Shown: piece by piece, positions 16,815-24,669 of the stretch
How positions within the stretch are numbered: position 1 is the stretch's first letter
Layout of the letters: every line of letters starts with the position of its first letter
Assembly: GCA_016931295.1 (NCBI GenBank)
Contig: JAFGEZ010000027.1
Coordinates: forward strand, 1-48,126
Reading direction: 5' to 3'
DNA: 48,126 bases
Origin: Candidatus Krumholzibacteriota bacterium
GTDB taxonomy: Bacteria; Krumholzibacteriota; Krumholzibacteriia; Krumholzibacteriales; Krumholzibacteriaceae
Made by a program: the position numbers and the translations under genes
Notes under the pieces: model-generated
What the model was told of the DNA's origin: nothing
What the model saw: only the letters and a program-made list of their open reading frames with translations
The model's database searches: none

Positions 16815-18176
16815 GTGGACATGCTGCCTCCGCTGCCGGCCGCCCTGGTCGGAAAAATCATCTACCCCGCGTACCGGGCGATCAGACGGGACGGTCTCCT
16901 CGCCGATCTCGCCGAGCTCGAGCGCAGGGAGCATCTCCCGCTGGAAGAGCTCGAGGAGATCCAGGCGCGGAGGATACGCGAGACGCTGGCCGCGGCCTAC
17001 GCGCACGTCCCCTATTACCGGGATGCCATGGACCGGGCGAAACTGCGTCCCGGGGACGTGCGTGGCCCGGCGGAGCTCGCCCTCCTCCCCTTCCTCACGA
17101 AGGAAATCGTCCGCGCCGAGGCAACCCGGCTCGTCACCACCGATCCGTCGAGGAAGGGATACCGGTCGAGCACGGGCGGCTCGACGGGCGAACCGCTCTT
17201 CTTCTTCAACGACCACGGCGCCGGGCCCGGGCGCCGCGCGAACACGATCCGCGCCTACCGGTGGGCGGGGATCGACATCGGGGACCGCCAGGTGCTCCTG
17301 TGGGGATTCTCCCTGAACCGGTCCCCGGCGGAGCGGTTCGCCGCCGCCGCGAAGAACTACCTCAACAACGTCCTGCCCCTCTCGACCTTCGACCTGTCGG
17401 AGGAGGGGATGCGCCGCCACGACGCCAGGTTGCGCCGCTTCCGGCCCGCGTACATGGTCGCCTATCCCTCGGCCGTCGCCCTCTTCGCCGACTGGTACGA
17501 GCGGACGGGGCCGCCGGCGTACGATCTCGGGGCCGTCGTCACCAGCGGCGAACGGCTCTACCCGCACCAGCGCGAGATCGTCGAGCGGGTCTTCCGGTGC
17601 AGGGTGTTCGACCGGTACGGGAGCAGGGAGTTCGCCAACGTCGCCGCCGAGTGCGATCGGCACGCGGGGCTGCACGTCTTCATCGATCTCTTCTGCGCCG
17701 AGATCGTCCGGGAAAACGGCGAGCCGTGCGCGGCGGGGGAGACCGGCGAGCTCGTCGTCACGGATTTCTCCAACCTCTACATGCCTTTCATCCGTTACCG
17801 GACCGGCGACCTCGCCGTGAAAACTGACAGGGCCTGCCCGTGCGGGCGGGGATACCCGCTCATCGAGAAGATCGAGGGCCGCACCTTCGATGCCATCTCG
17901 ACGCCGTCGGGGAAGAAGGTGGGGGGGTTCTTCTGGACGTGGCTGTCGCGGGCCGTTCCCGGCATACGGCGGTTCCAGATCGAACAGGCGTCCCCGGGGC
18001 GGATCGTCTTCAGGATCGTTCCCGGTCCGGGCTGGGAAAAGGCGCACGAGGGGACGCTCCGGGCGAAGATCGCGGAGGGATGCGGCGAGGATCTCGCCGT
18101 CGTCTTCGAGATCGTCGACGACATCCCCCTGACCGGGGCGGGCAAATCGAGGTTCATCGTCTCCCGGCCCCTTTGA
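16815..18176 (+). CDS. CapK/PaaK-like adenylate-forming enzyme (phenylacetate-CoA ligase family)
   Basis: A 453-residue ANL-superfamily protein related to phenylacetate-CoA ligase and the capsule protein CapK. The ATP-binding P-loop is RSSTGGSTGEPLFF. Later core motifs are VVTSGERLY, RYGSREF and IRYRTGDLAV, and a Cys pair in DRACPCGRGYP resembles the PaaK zinc-like site. Members in polysaccharide clusters are thought to activate an acyl group for glycan decoration; the substrate is unknown. GTG at 16815 or ATG at 16821 may be the start (two codons apart). It lies 116 bases after the deacetylase gene and may have its own promoter. Confidence 0.87.
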   Translation: MDMLPPLPAALVGKIIYPAYRAIRRDGLLADLAELERREHLPLEELEEIQARRIRETLAAAYAHVPYYRDAMDRAKLRPGDVRGPAELALLPFLTKEIVRAEATRLVTTDPSRKGYRSSTGGSTGEPLFFFNDHGAGPGRRANTIRAYRWAGIDIGDRQVLLWGFSLNRSPAERFAAAAKNYLNNVLPLSTFDLSEEGMRRHDARLRRFRPAYMVAYPSAVALFADWYERTGPPAYDLGAVVTSGERLYPHQREIVERVFRCRVFDRYGSREFANVAAECDRHAGLHVFIDLFCAEIVRENGEPCAAGETGELVVTDFSNLYMPFIRYRTGDLAVKTDRACPCGRGYPLIEKIEGRTFDAISTPSGKKVGGFFWTWLSRAVPGIRRFQIEQASPGRIVFRIVPGPGWEKAHEGTLRAKIAEGCGEDLAVVFEIVDDIPLTGAGKSRFIVSRPL

Positions 18177-18226
18177 GAGGCACGGACGGGAAGACGTGTT
18201 CACCCTGGAGAGCGGAAGGAGACGCG

Positions 18227-18673
18227 ATGAGCGGGAAGACGAGGATCGGGATCATCATCTGCGACCGGTACCGCCGGTGCGCGGGAGGGAAGTGCTTCCG
18301 GGCGATGCGGGAGCGGGAGGGCGCCTTCAGCATCTACCACGACGTCGATATCGAGCTCGTCGGCTACACGACCTGCGACGGCTGCCCGGGGGGCAACATC
18401 GAGTACGCCGGCGAGGAGATGGTGAAGAACGGCGCCGAGGTGATCCACCTGGCGACGGGCCTCGTCGTCGGCTATCCGCCCTGCCCGTACATCGACACCT
18501 TCGCGGCCTTCCTCGAGAAGCGCTTCGACGTGAAGGTGGTCGTCGGCACGCACCCGATCCCGAAGAAGTACCTCGACATGCACACGCATCTCGGCACGTG
18601 GGCGTCCGACAGGTGGAAAAAGCTCACCGCGCCCGCCATGGCCGACGCGCCGACGCGGAAGAGCTACGACTGA
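18227..18673 (+). CDS. CGGC-domain protein
   Basis: A 148-residue protein of the CGGC domain family, found mainly in anaerobes. Cys clusters are CDRYRRCAGGKCF near the N-terminus, TTCDGCPGGNIEY in the middle and GYPPCPYIDTF further on, suggesting metal or redox binding. Function is unproven. A GGAAGGAG Shine-Dalgarno sits just before the ATG. It lies 50 bases after the CapK-like gene and 35 bases before the SIMPL gene on the same strand, so it may be co-transcribed, but nothing ties it to glycan synthesis. Confidence 0.85.
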   Translation: MSGKTRIGIIICDRYRRCAGGKCFRAMREREGAFSIYHDVDIELVGYTTCDGCPGGNIEYAGEEMVKNGAEVIHLATGLVVGYPPCPYIDTFAAFLEKRFDVKVVVGTHPIPKKYLDMHTHLGTWASDRWKKLTAPAMADAPTRKSYD

Positions 18674-18708
18674 ACGCGGCGCCCGCGGGGCGCCGATGGA
18701 GGGGATAC

Positions 18709-19347
18709 ATGCAGAACCAGCCGGATATCGTCGTCAGGGGCCGCGGGACCGTCGAGGAGAAGCCCGACCGCGTCGTTCTCGGCTTCGAGATCGAGGGATT
18801 CGACCGGGACTACGCCGAGAGCGTCCGGATCCTGAACGAGCGGGTCGCGAGCCTGCGGAACGAGCTCGGCGCGCTCGGCGTCGAACGCGAGGCCCTCAAG
18901 ACGACCTCCTTCTCCGTCGATTCGCGCTTCGTCTACGAGGACAAGGAGCGGGTCTTCGTGGGGTTCGAGGCCTCGCACAATCTCCGCCTCACGATCCCGA
19001 TGGAGAGGAAGGCGCTGAACGAGGTCTTCACGGCGGCGATCCGTTCGAGCGCCGACGCGGAGATCAGGATCCACTTCGAGGCCAGCGACCAGGCGGGGAT
19101 CGAGAAACGCGTTCTCGAGGCGGCCGTGGCCGACGCGCGGGAGAAGGCGAACGTCATCGCCGCCGCGGCGGGGCGGACTCTCGGCTCGATCCGCCACATC
19201 TCGCACAGCTGGTCGGAGGTCTCCTTCACCTCGCTGCGCTACTCGATGAACGCCTGCATGTCGAGCGACGCGATGATCGCCCCCGATCTCGAGCCGGCGG
19301 ACGTCTCCTCGAGCGACACGGTGGAGATCGTCTGGGAACTGCTCTAG
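18709..19347 (+). CDS. SIMPL-domain (DUF541) protein
   Basis: A 212-residue SIMPL domain. The first strand IVVRGRGTVEEKPDRVVLGF and the second half (EAAVADAREKANVIAAAAG) are typical of the family. Most relatives are periplasmic or lipid-anchored, but no signal peptide is visible here, so this copy looks cytoplasmic or exported by an unknown route. No enzymatic activity is established for the family. A GGAGGGG ribosome site lies four to five bases before the ATG. It is convergent with the OmpA-type gene. Confidence 0.82.
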   Translation: MQNQPDIVVRGRGTVEEKPDRVVLGFEIEGFDRDYAESVRILNERVASLRNELGALGVEREALKTTSFSVDSRFVYEDKERVFVGFEASHNLRLTIPMERKALNEVFTAAIRSSADAEIRIHFEASDQAGIEKRVLEAAVADAREKANVIAAAAGRTLGSIRHISHSWSEVSFTSLRYSMNACMSSDAMIAPDLEPADVSSSDTVEIVWELL

Positions 19348-19416
19348 AAGGCCGGGGCATCCGGTGAAACGCTATCCGGCCGCGCGGGGAAACCGGGACG
19401 CCCGGCCGCGAATGGC

Positions 19417-19450
19417 AAAACGCCCGGGGCGCGTGATGCGTCCCGGGCGT
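19417..19450 (-). terminator. Rho-independent terminator of the OmpA/TSP3 gene
   Basis: On the minus strand an 8-bp perfect stem (CGCCCGGG with CCCGGGCG) extends inward by a G-T and three more G-C pairs to a five-base loop. It is followed by TTTT at 19420-19417. It sits 29 bases after the OmpA-type stop codon. No T-run follows on the plus strand, so it serves only the minus-strand gene. Confidence 0.8.
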
Positions 19451-19478
19451 CGTCGTATCCGAACGGAAGCGGCCGGTC

Positions 19479-20528
19479 CTACTTGACCTCGTAGCCGCGC
19501 TCCTTCATCTTGCACTTGAAGTCTTCCATGTTCAGCACCTTGAACTCCACGCGGCGGTTCTTCGCCCGTCCCGCGGCGGTGCCGTTGTCTGCGATCGGCT
19601 TGCTCTCGCCGTAGCCCTTCGTCGCCGCGATCCCCGCGGCGAGCTTCGGGTACTTCGCCTTGAGGTAGGCGAGGACCGACTTCGCGCGTTTCTCGGAAAG
19701 AGTCTGGTTGAAGGCCTCGGGACCGGCCGCGTCGGTGTGCCCGCCGATCTCGACGCGGATCTCCGGGTACTGCATGAGGATCGCGCCGATCTCGTCGAGG
19801 ACCTTCTTCGCCTCGTCGGTGAGCTCGCTCTTGTTCGTCTTGAAGGTGACGGTCTGCGCGCAGATCGTTCCGGTGTCGAAGAGTTCCCGTTCCATCGGCG
19901 TCACCTCGACGGGGCACCCCTTCTCGTTGACTTTCGCGCCCTTCGGCGAGCCGGGGCACATGTCGATGCCGTCGAAAACGCCGTCGCCGTCCGAATCCTT
20001 CGGGCAGCCGTTCGCGTCGACCTTCGCGCCCTTCGGGGTGCCGGGGCAGGTGTCGATGCCGTCGGGGACGCCGTCGCCGTCCGCGTCGAGGCAGCAGCCC
20101 TTCGCGTCGACCTTCGCGCCCTTCGGCGATTTCGGACACTTGTCGATGCCGTCGGGGACGCCGTCGCCGTCGCCGTCGAGGCAGCAGCCGTTCATGTCGA
20201 CCTTCGCGCCCTTCGGTGATTTCGGGCACTTGTCGAGGCCGTCGTATACGCCGTCGCCGTCCGTGTCGATCGGACAGCCCGTGCAATCGACCTCGGCGCC
20301 CATCGGCGTGCCGGGGCAACGGTCCCTGTCGTCGGTCACGCCGTCGCCGTCGGTGTCCTTCGCGGCGCAGGCGCCGCGGAAGGGCCAGGGGGTGACGATC
20401 CAGCAGAGGGCCTTGCTGTCGGTCCGCTTCACCGCGGTGGTCTTGTCCTTTTTGCCCGCCTCGGCGCCTGACGCGACGAGCGTCACCGCGACGATGGCGA
20501 CGAGCACTATGAGGAACAGTCTGCGCAT
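19479..20528 (-). CDS. OmpA-family outer-membrane protein with thrombospondin type-3 repeats
   Basis: A 349-residue exported protein. A signal peptide covers about residues 1-24 (ending SGAEA). Residues ~55-205 hold five to six thrombospondin type-3 calcium repeats such as DTDGDGVTDDRDRCPGT and DADGDGVPDGIDTCPGT. The C-terminal ~120 residues form an OmpA/MotB-type peptidoglycan-binding domain with TNKSELTDEAK, GHTDAAGPEAFNQTLSEKRA and the closing AKNRRVEFKV. It probably links the outer membrane to the cell wall. ATG 20528 is preferred over 20534 because AGGAGG lies six bases upstream of it and directly abuts 20534. It has its own promoter and terminator. Confidence 0.92.
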   Translation of the reverse strand: MRRLFLIVLVAIVAVTLVASGAEAGKKDKTTAVKRTDSKALCWIVTPWPFRGACAAKDTDGDGVTDDRDRCPGTPMGAEVDCTGCPIDTDGDGVYDGLDKCPKSPKGAKVDMNGCCLDGDGDGVPDGIDKCPKSPKGAKVDAKGCCLDADGDGVPDGIDTCPGTPKGAKVDANGCPKDSDGDGVFDGIDMCPGSPKGAKVNEKGCPVEVTPMERELFDTGTICAQTVTFKTNKSELTDEAKKVLDEIGAILMQYPEIRVEIGGHTDAAGPEAFNQTLSEKRAKSVLAYLKAKYPKLAAGIAATKGYGESKPIADNGTAAGRAKNRRVEFKVLNMEDFKCKMKERGYEVK

Positions 20529-20595
20529 GCGCATCCTCCTCGGGTTCGGGTTGTCTTTTGCTGGATGTCGGGAACGGATCCAGCCGCTCCCTGCC

Positions 20596-20624
20596 CTTAT
20601 AGCAACATGCGGCATAATCGACAA
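20596..20624 (-). promoter_or_regulatory. Promoter of the OmpA/TSP3 gene
   Basis: On the minus strand TTGTCG (20624-20619) and TATAAG (20601-20596) are exactly 17 bases apart, giving 4/6 and 5/6 matches in an unusually AT-rich patch. Transcription would begin near 20589, about 60 bases before the ATG. Confidence 0.65.
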
Positions 20625-20679
20625 CAATTATTTGCCGGAAGCCACCGTGGCCCCGGCCGCGAGGCCGGGGGGATTTCCG

Positions 20680-20708
20680 TGGAGGGAAGCGGCGAACTGC
20701 GGTATGAT
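20680..20708 (+). promoter_or_regulatory. Possible promoter for the 20750 gene
   Basis: A good -10 box TATGAT (20703-20708) lies 42 bases before the ATG at 20750. The matching -35 position reads only TGGAGG, so the assignment rests on the -10 box. Confidence 0.3.
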
Positions 20709-20749
20709 GGGTTCGCCGGCTCGCGGGGGGCCGGGGAGGGAGTGCGCGC

Positions 20750-21370
20750 ATGATCCGCCGGCATCGGCTTCCCGTGTCGATATGCCTTTCCGTTCTGCTC
20801 GTCGCGGCCGTCGCCGCGTCCCTGCGCGCGACGGTCGGCGGGCCGACGACGATCCGCCTGCTTGGCGTCGACCGGGCGACGGGGCGCGTCTTCTACCTCA
20901 ACGATCCGCCATACGGCGAGCGGCCGGCGCTGCGCGTGCGCGGCTTCGACCCCGATGCGGCGGGGCTGCCCGCCTGGGAAGAAGTGCCGTTGTGGGACGC
21001 CGACACCGCCGAGAAGGATCTGCCGCTGATCCGTCGGTCGATCGAGGCGTTCCGGCGCACTCTCGAGCCCCTCGTTCCCTTCTCCCCGTCGCGGTGGGAG
21101 ATGGCGGTGGAGGTTCTCCTCGAGGCGGCGCACGAGAGCTTCTGCATGGGCGGCACGGTGCCGCGATACGAGACGCGCGTGGTTTTGACGGCCGACGGGA
21201 TGAAGGCGACCTTCGACGTCACGGGATACTGCGACCGGGCCGCCTCGGTGCTCGGCTGGTACCGCGTTCCGGGCGACCCCGGCGCGGCGGTGATCGAGTT
21301 CGCGTTCACCGGCGATCCCTTCGAGACCTGTTACACGACGGTCGTTCCCGTCGTGCTGCGCGCCCCCTGA
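20750..21370 (+). CDS. Exported protein of unknown function
   Basis: A 206-residue protein with a clear N-terminal signal or anchor segment (residues ~8-26, SICLSVLLVAAVAASL). I recognise no family. The mature part has two Cys (in ESFCMGG and GYCDRA) and a third in TCYTT, and looks like an alpha/beta domain. A good GGGAGGGAG-type ribosome site precedes the ATG at 20750. The downstream GIY-YIG gene starts 25 bases after its stop. Confidence 0.7.
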   Translation: MIRRHRLPVSICLSVLLVAAVAASLRATVGGPTTIRLLGVDRATGRVFYLNDPPYGERPALRVRGFDPDAAGLPAWEEVPLWDADTAEKDLPLIRRSIEAFRRTLEPLVPFSPSRWEMAVEVLLEAAHESFCMGGTVPRYETRVVLTADGMKATFDVTGYCDRAASVLGWYRVPGDPGAAVIEFAFTGDPFETCYTTVVPVVLRAP

Positions 21371-21394
21371 GCGGCGCGCCTCCGGGAGGCGTCG

Positions 21395-21718
21395 ATGTCC
21401 AGGCCCCATCATCGCGTCTACGTCGTCGAACTCGATCCGGCCGTGCTCGAGGAGAAGCGGTTCCGCGAGGCCAACACAAGCCGCGATCCGGCGAAACCCT
21501 GCGTCTACGTCGGCATGACGGGGCTCGATCCAAAGACGCGCTTCGAGAACCACAAGGCCGGCCACAAGGCCAACCGCTACGTGCTCGACTACGGTCTCCG
21601 GCTCCTCCCCGGACTCTACGAGGAGTACGACGCCCTCCGGTACCGCGAGGCCGCCGAGATGGAGATCGAGCTTGCGCGCATCCTCCGGCGCCGCGGCTAC
21701 GCGGTCTGGCAGAAGTGA
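21395..21718 (+). CDS. Small GIY-YIG-type nuclease family protein
   Basis: A 107-residue protein resembling a minimal GIY-YIG endonuclease fold. The two tyrosine strands appear as VYVV (Tyr9) and VYVGMTG (Tyr38), with an unusually long ~27-residue connector. The helix Arg is Arg49 (KTRFENHKAG), and a candidate catalytic Glu lies at 88-90 (AEMEIELARILRRRGY). All residues normally needed for catalysis therefore have candidates. There is no DNA-binding or repair domain. Similar small stand-alone proteins occur in many bacteria without known function. Its stop overlaps a possible GTG start of the methyltransferase frame (GTGA at 21715), hinting at coupling. Confidence 0.72.
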   Translation: MSRPHHRVYVVELDPAVLEEKRFREANTSRDPAKPCVYVGMTGLDPKTRFENHKAGHKANRYVLDYGLRLLPGLYEEYDALRYREAAEMEIELARILRRRGYAVWQK

Positions 21719-21726
21719 GGGTTCCC

Positions 21727-22530
21727 GTGACGATGAGCTCGAAGCGGGAGATCGTCATCCTCGATCCGGCGGCCGGGCGGGACGGCATCCTCGTTCCCGA
21801 CGGCGATGACGTGTCGGCGCCGGCTCTCCTCGAGTATCTCATCGATCGCTTCACCGCTCCGGGCGGGGTCGTCCTCGATCCCTTCGCCGGCGAGGGGACG
21901 ACGCTCGTCGTCGCCGGGCGGATGGGGCGCGAGGGGTGGGGGATCGAGCGCGATCCGGGGCGGGCCGATCGGGCGCGGCGGCTGCTCGCCGTGCCGGCCC
22001 GGCTTCTCACCGCCGACGCGCGACGCGTTCTCGCGGAGACGGGCAATCCGCCCGGGCGCCGTCCCGCCGCAACGCGCGCCCGCTCCGCCGCGCCCAACTC
22101 GTCCGGCGGCGCCGGGCACGCGTTCCCGGCGATCGACCTCTGCCTCTCCTCGCCGCCCTTCATGGAGCGGTGCGAGGCGACGAGCCCCCTCGGCGGGTTG
22201 GAGGAACCGCCCCGCGGGTACGAGGCGTACATCGCCGATCTGTGCGGCGTCTACGCGGGCGCATCCCGCCTCCTCAGGCCCGGCGGACGCGTCATCGTCG
22301 AGGCGGCGACGATCCGCTCCGCGGCGGGCGTGACCGATCTCGCCGGCGACATCGCGGCCTCCATCGGCACGTGTCTTTTCTTCGAGGGGGAGATCGCCGT
22401 CGAGTGGACGGGCACGGGCCGCGGGCGCACCCGATGCCTCGTCTTCGGGGCCGCGGCTGTGTCGGACCGGCCGCGTGCGCGGTCAAAGAAAACGAGACGT
22501 CCCGTGTCACGAACAGAGGAGGAGAGATGA
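21727..22530 (+). CDS. DNA methyltransferase (N4/N6 type)
   Basis: A 267-residue protein with the SAM-binding motif I LDPFAGEGTTLVVAGR (about residues 55-70) and a catalytic motif IV LCLSSPPF. The order (motif I, then a variable stretch, then IV) and the SPPF form resemble N4-cytosine or N6-adenine DNA methyltransferases. The target-recognition region is short, so a modified RNA or other substrate is possible. The start is uncertain: GTG 21727 has GAGG six bases upstream; ATG 21733 and GTG 21715 are in the same frame. The stop overlaps the next ATG (ATGA at 22527). It directly follows the GIY-YIG gene. Confidence 0.72.
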   Translation: MTMSSKREIVILDPAAGRDGILVPDGDDVSAPALLEYLIDRFTAPGGVVLDPFAGEGTTLVVAGRMGREGWGIERDPGRADRARRLLAVPARLLTADARRVLAETGNPPGRRPAATRARSAAPNSSGGAGHAFPAIDLCLSSPPFMERCEATSPLGGLEEPPRGYEAYIADLCGVYAGASRLLRPGGRVIVEAATIRSAAGVTDLAGDIAASIGTCLFFEGEIAVEWTGTGRGRTRCLVFGAAAVSDRPRARSKKTRRPVSRTEEER

Positions 22531-23054
22531 GAAACGCTTTCGCCGCGGCGGTCCTCGCCGCCGCGCTCGTCGCCGCGTCCGTCCCCGCCGGGGCGGAAGA
22601 GGGATATGCCAGCCTCTATCCCTGCCTCGCCGATCTCGACGGCTGGACCGCGGACGACCCCGAGGGAATGGAGATGAACATGCCGGGGATGTCGAGCGTG
22701 CACGCGACGCGGCACTACGAGGCGGAGGGCCGCGAGGCGACCGCGACGATCCTCGTCGGCAACATGGCCGCCGCCGCCGGCATGGGAGGCGGAGCGGCCG
22801 CCGCGGGCATGGCGCACGTCGAAACGGACGAGGGGAAGTTCGAGATGCGCGAGGTCGACGGATTCGTGACCTACGTCGTCTTCGACAAGGAGGAGCGCAG
22901 GGGCAACGTCACCGTCCACCTCTTCACGGAGGATGAGGGGAAGACCGCCATCTTCGCCCTCGCCTTCGAGGGGATGGGGATCGACGACGGCTATGAACTG
23001 GCGCGCAGATTCGACTGGCAGGACATCAAGAAAAGAGTTGCATCGCTCGAATGA
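22527..23054 (+). CDS. Exported protein of unknown function
   Basis: A 175-residue protein with a signal peptide (residues 1-24, ending PAGAEE). The mature part is rich in Met and Gly (MEMNMPGMSS, GNMAAAAGMGGGAAAAGM). I recognise no family. The start overlaps the methyltransferase stop and has a strong AGAGGAGGAG ribosome site, so it is made independently as well as by coupling. Confidence 0.7.
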   Translation: MRNAFAAAVLAAALVAASVPAGAEEGYASLYPCLADLDGWTADDPEGMEMNMPGMSSVHATRHYEAEGREATATILVGNMAAAAGMGGGAAAAGMAHVETDEGKFEMREVDGFVTYVVFDKEERRGNVTVHLFTEDEGKTAIFALAFEGMGIDDGYELARRFDWQDIKKRVASLE

Positions 23055-23180
23055 TTCGCCCACGATTGCGCGGGGAATCGAGGAAGATGAACGCAGCCTC
23101 GTCGACCCGGCGGGGCTGCTTCCACATGCGGCAAACGGCGTGACGGACGATCCGGGCGCCGGTCGAAGCGGGAGGGACCG

Positions 23181-23711
23181 ATGATCTCGATCGCGGTCGA
23201 CGATCGCGTGCGTATCCGGTCGTTCACGCCGGCCGACTGCGACGACCTCGTCCTGTACGCCGACAATCCGGGGATCGCCCGGTTCCTCCGGGACGCCTTT
23301 CCCCAGCCCTACACGAGACGCGACGCCCTCGCCTGGGTGCGGATTGCATCGGGCGCCCGGCCCGAGACCGACCTCGCGATCGAGGTCGACGGCCGCTGCG
23401 CCGGGGGGATCGGCATCGCCCTGAGACGCGATATCGAGCGGTTCACCGGGGAAATCGGCTTCTGGGTCGGCGAACCCTTCTGGAACCGCGGGATCGCGAC
23501 GCGGGCGGTTCGCGCGTTCGTCGACTGGTCGTTCCTCGCGTTCGACTTCGCAAGGATCGAGGCCTTCACCTTCGCGGGCAACCCCGCCTCGGCGCGCGTG
23601 CTCGAGAAGAGCGGCTTCGTTCGCGAGGGGGTGCGGCGCAGGGCCGCCTTCAAGGATGGCGTCTTCCACGACCTCGTCGTCTTCGCCCGGCTCCGGGAGG
23701 AGGCGGCGTGA
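23181..23711 (+). CDS. GNAT-family N-acetyltransferase (RimJ/RimL-like)
   Basis: A 176-residue acetyltransferase. The N-terminal strand RVRIRSFTPADCDDLV, the core GFWVGEPFWNRGIATRAVRA (the CoA pyrophosphate loop form NRGIAT) and the C-terminal NPASARVLEKSGFVREG match the Acetyltransf_3 group that modifies protein N-termini or small amines. The substrate is unknown. The stop overlaps the next gene's GTG (GTGA). It follows a 126-base gap, in which I see no further gene. Confidence 0.88.
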   Translation: MISIAVDDRVRIRSFTPADCDDLVLYADNPGIARFLRDAFPQPYTRRDALAWVRIASGARPETDLAIEVDGRCAGGIGIALRRDIERFTGEIGFWVGEPFWNRGIATRAVRAFVDWSFLAFDFARIEAFTFAGNPASARVLEKSGFVREGVRRRAAFKDGVFHDLVVFARLREEAA

Positions 23712-24169
23712 GCGGCGTTCTGCTCATCCGGCCCTTCCAGGAGGGGGACGAGGAAGAGATCGTCGCCCTCTGGGAGCGGTGTGGCCTCGTCGTGCCGTGG
23801 AACGATCCGCGCCGCGACATCGAGCGCAAGCGCGGGGTCGATCCGGAGCTCTTCCTCGTCGGCGAGGCGGCCGGCCGGATCGCGGCCACCTGCATGGCCG
23901 GCTACGAGGGGCACCGCGGCTGGATAAACTATCTCGCCGTCGATCCGCCGCTGCGCCGACGCGGGTACGGCGCCCGACTCATGGCCGAGGCCGAGCGGTT
24001 GCTCGGGATGCGGGGCTGTCCGAAGATCAACCTGCAGGTGCGCGCGAACAACCGCGACACCGTCGCCTTCTACGAGGCGATCGGGTACCGCGTGGAGGAA
24101 CTGGTGGACATGGGCAAGCGGCTCGTCGACGACGAATCGCCTTCCGCACGGGGGGGAGAGGAAGGATGA
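23708..24169 (+). CDS. ypeA: GNAT-family N-acetyltransferase YpeA
   Basis: A 153-residue acetyltransferase closely resembling Escherichia coli YpeA: VALWERCGLVVPWNDP, DIERKR, GYEGHRGWINYLAVDP, RRRGYG, RGCPKINLQVRANN and the final GKRL-DDE follow that protein in order. The biochemical substrate of YpeA is not established. GTG is the start; it overlaps the preceding stop, and its own stop overlaps the next ATG. The Lys/Arg-lean extra ~10 residues at the C-terminus are not part of the fold. Confidence 0.88.
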   Translation: MSGVLLIRPFQEGDEEEIVALWERCGLVVPWNDPRRDIERKRGVDPELFLVGEAAGRIAATCMAGYEGHRGWINYLAVDPPLRRRGYGARLMAEAERLLGMRGCPKINLQVRANNRDTVAFYEAIGYRVEELVDMGKRLVDDESPSARGGEEG

Positions 24170-24669
24170 CGCGGCGGTTCGTGGTGGGCGTGATGGGTCC
24201 GGCCGAGGGCGCCGACGGGGCCTCCCTGGCGGCGGCCCGCGAACTCGGCGCGCTCCTCGCCCGCGAAGGGTGGGTCGTCCTCACCGGCGGGCGCGACGCG
24301 GGGGTCATGGGCGCGGTGAACGAGGGGGCGAAGACGGTCGGGGGAAGCCTCACCGTCGGCATCCTCCCGACGGCGAGCGAGGTTGATCCGCCCCACGTCG
24401 ACATCGTCGTCCGCACCGACATGCACAACGCGCGCAACAACGTCAACGTCCTCTCGAGCGACGCCGTGGTCGCATGCGGCAACGGCGGGGCCGGGACCGT
24501 CTCCGAGATCGCCCTCGCCGTCAAGAACGGCCGTCCCGTGGTGCTCCTCGGGGCCGCGCCCGACGTCGAGCGACTCTTCGGGCGACTCGGCGGCGCGCTC
24601 GTGACGACGGCGGCGACGCCGGAACAGGCCGTCGAGGCGGTCCGCGAGATCGAGGGGAGGCGCGGATGA
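24166..24669 (+). CDS. LOG/TIGR00725-like nucleotide-binding protein
   Basis: A 167-residue Rossmann-fold protein of the TIGR00725 / lysine-decarboxylase-like (LOG) superfamily. Motifs are VVGVMGPAEGAD near the N-terminus, LTGGRDAGVMGAVNEGA and the phosphate-binding ACGNGGAGTVSEIALA (the PGGxGTxxE element with Asn replacing Pro-Gly order). LOG proteins are phosphoribohydrolases acting on nucleotide 5'-monophosphates; this shorter branch is less well characterised. Both ends overlap neighbouring genes by four bases. Confidence 0.85.
   Translation: MTRRFVVGVMGPAEGADGASLAAARELGALLAREGWVVLTGGRDAGVMGAVNEGAKTVGGSLTVGILPTASEVDPPHVDIVVRTDMHNARNNVNVLSSDAVVACGNGGAGTVSEIALAVKNGRPVVLLGAAPDVERLFGRLGGALVTTAATPEQAVEAVREIEGRRG

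Noticed and set aside
20651-20670. Perfect 8-bp hairpin (CCCCGGCC with GGCCGGGG) between the OmpA-type gene and the 20750 gene
   Set aside because: No T-run on either side, and it lies upstream of both divergent genes, so it is not a terminator. It may be a chance GC palindrome.
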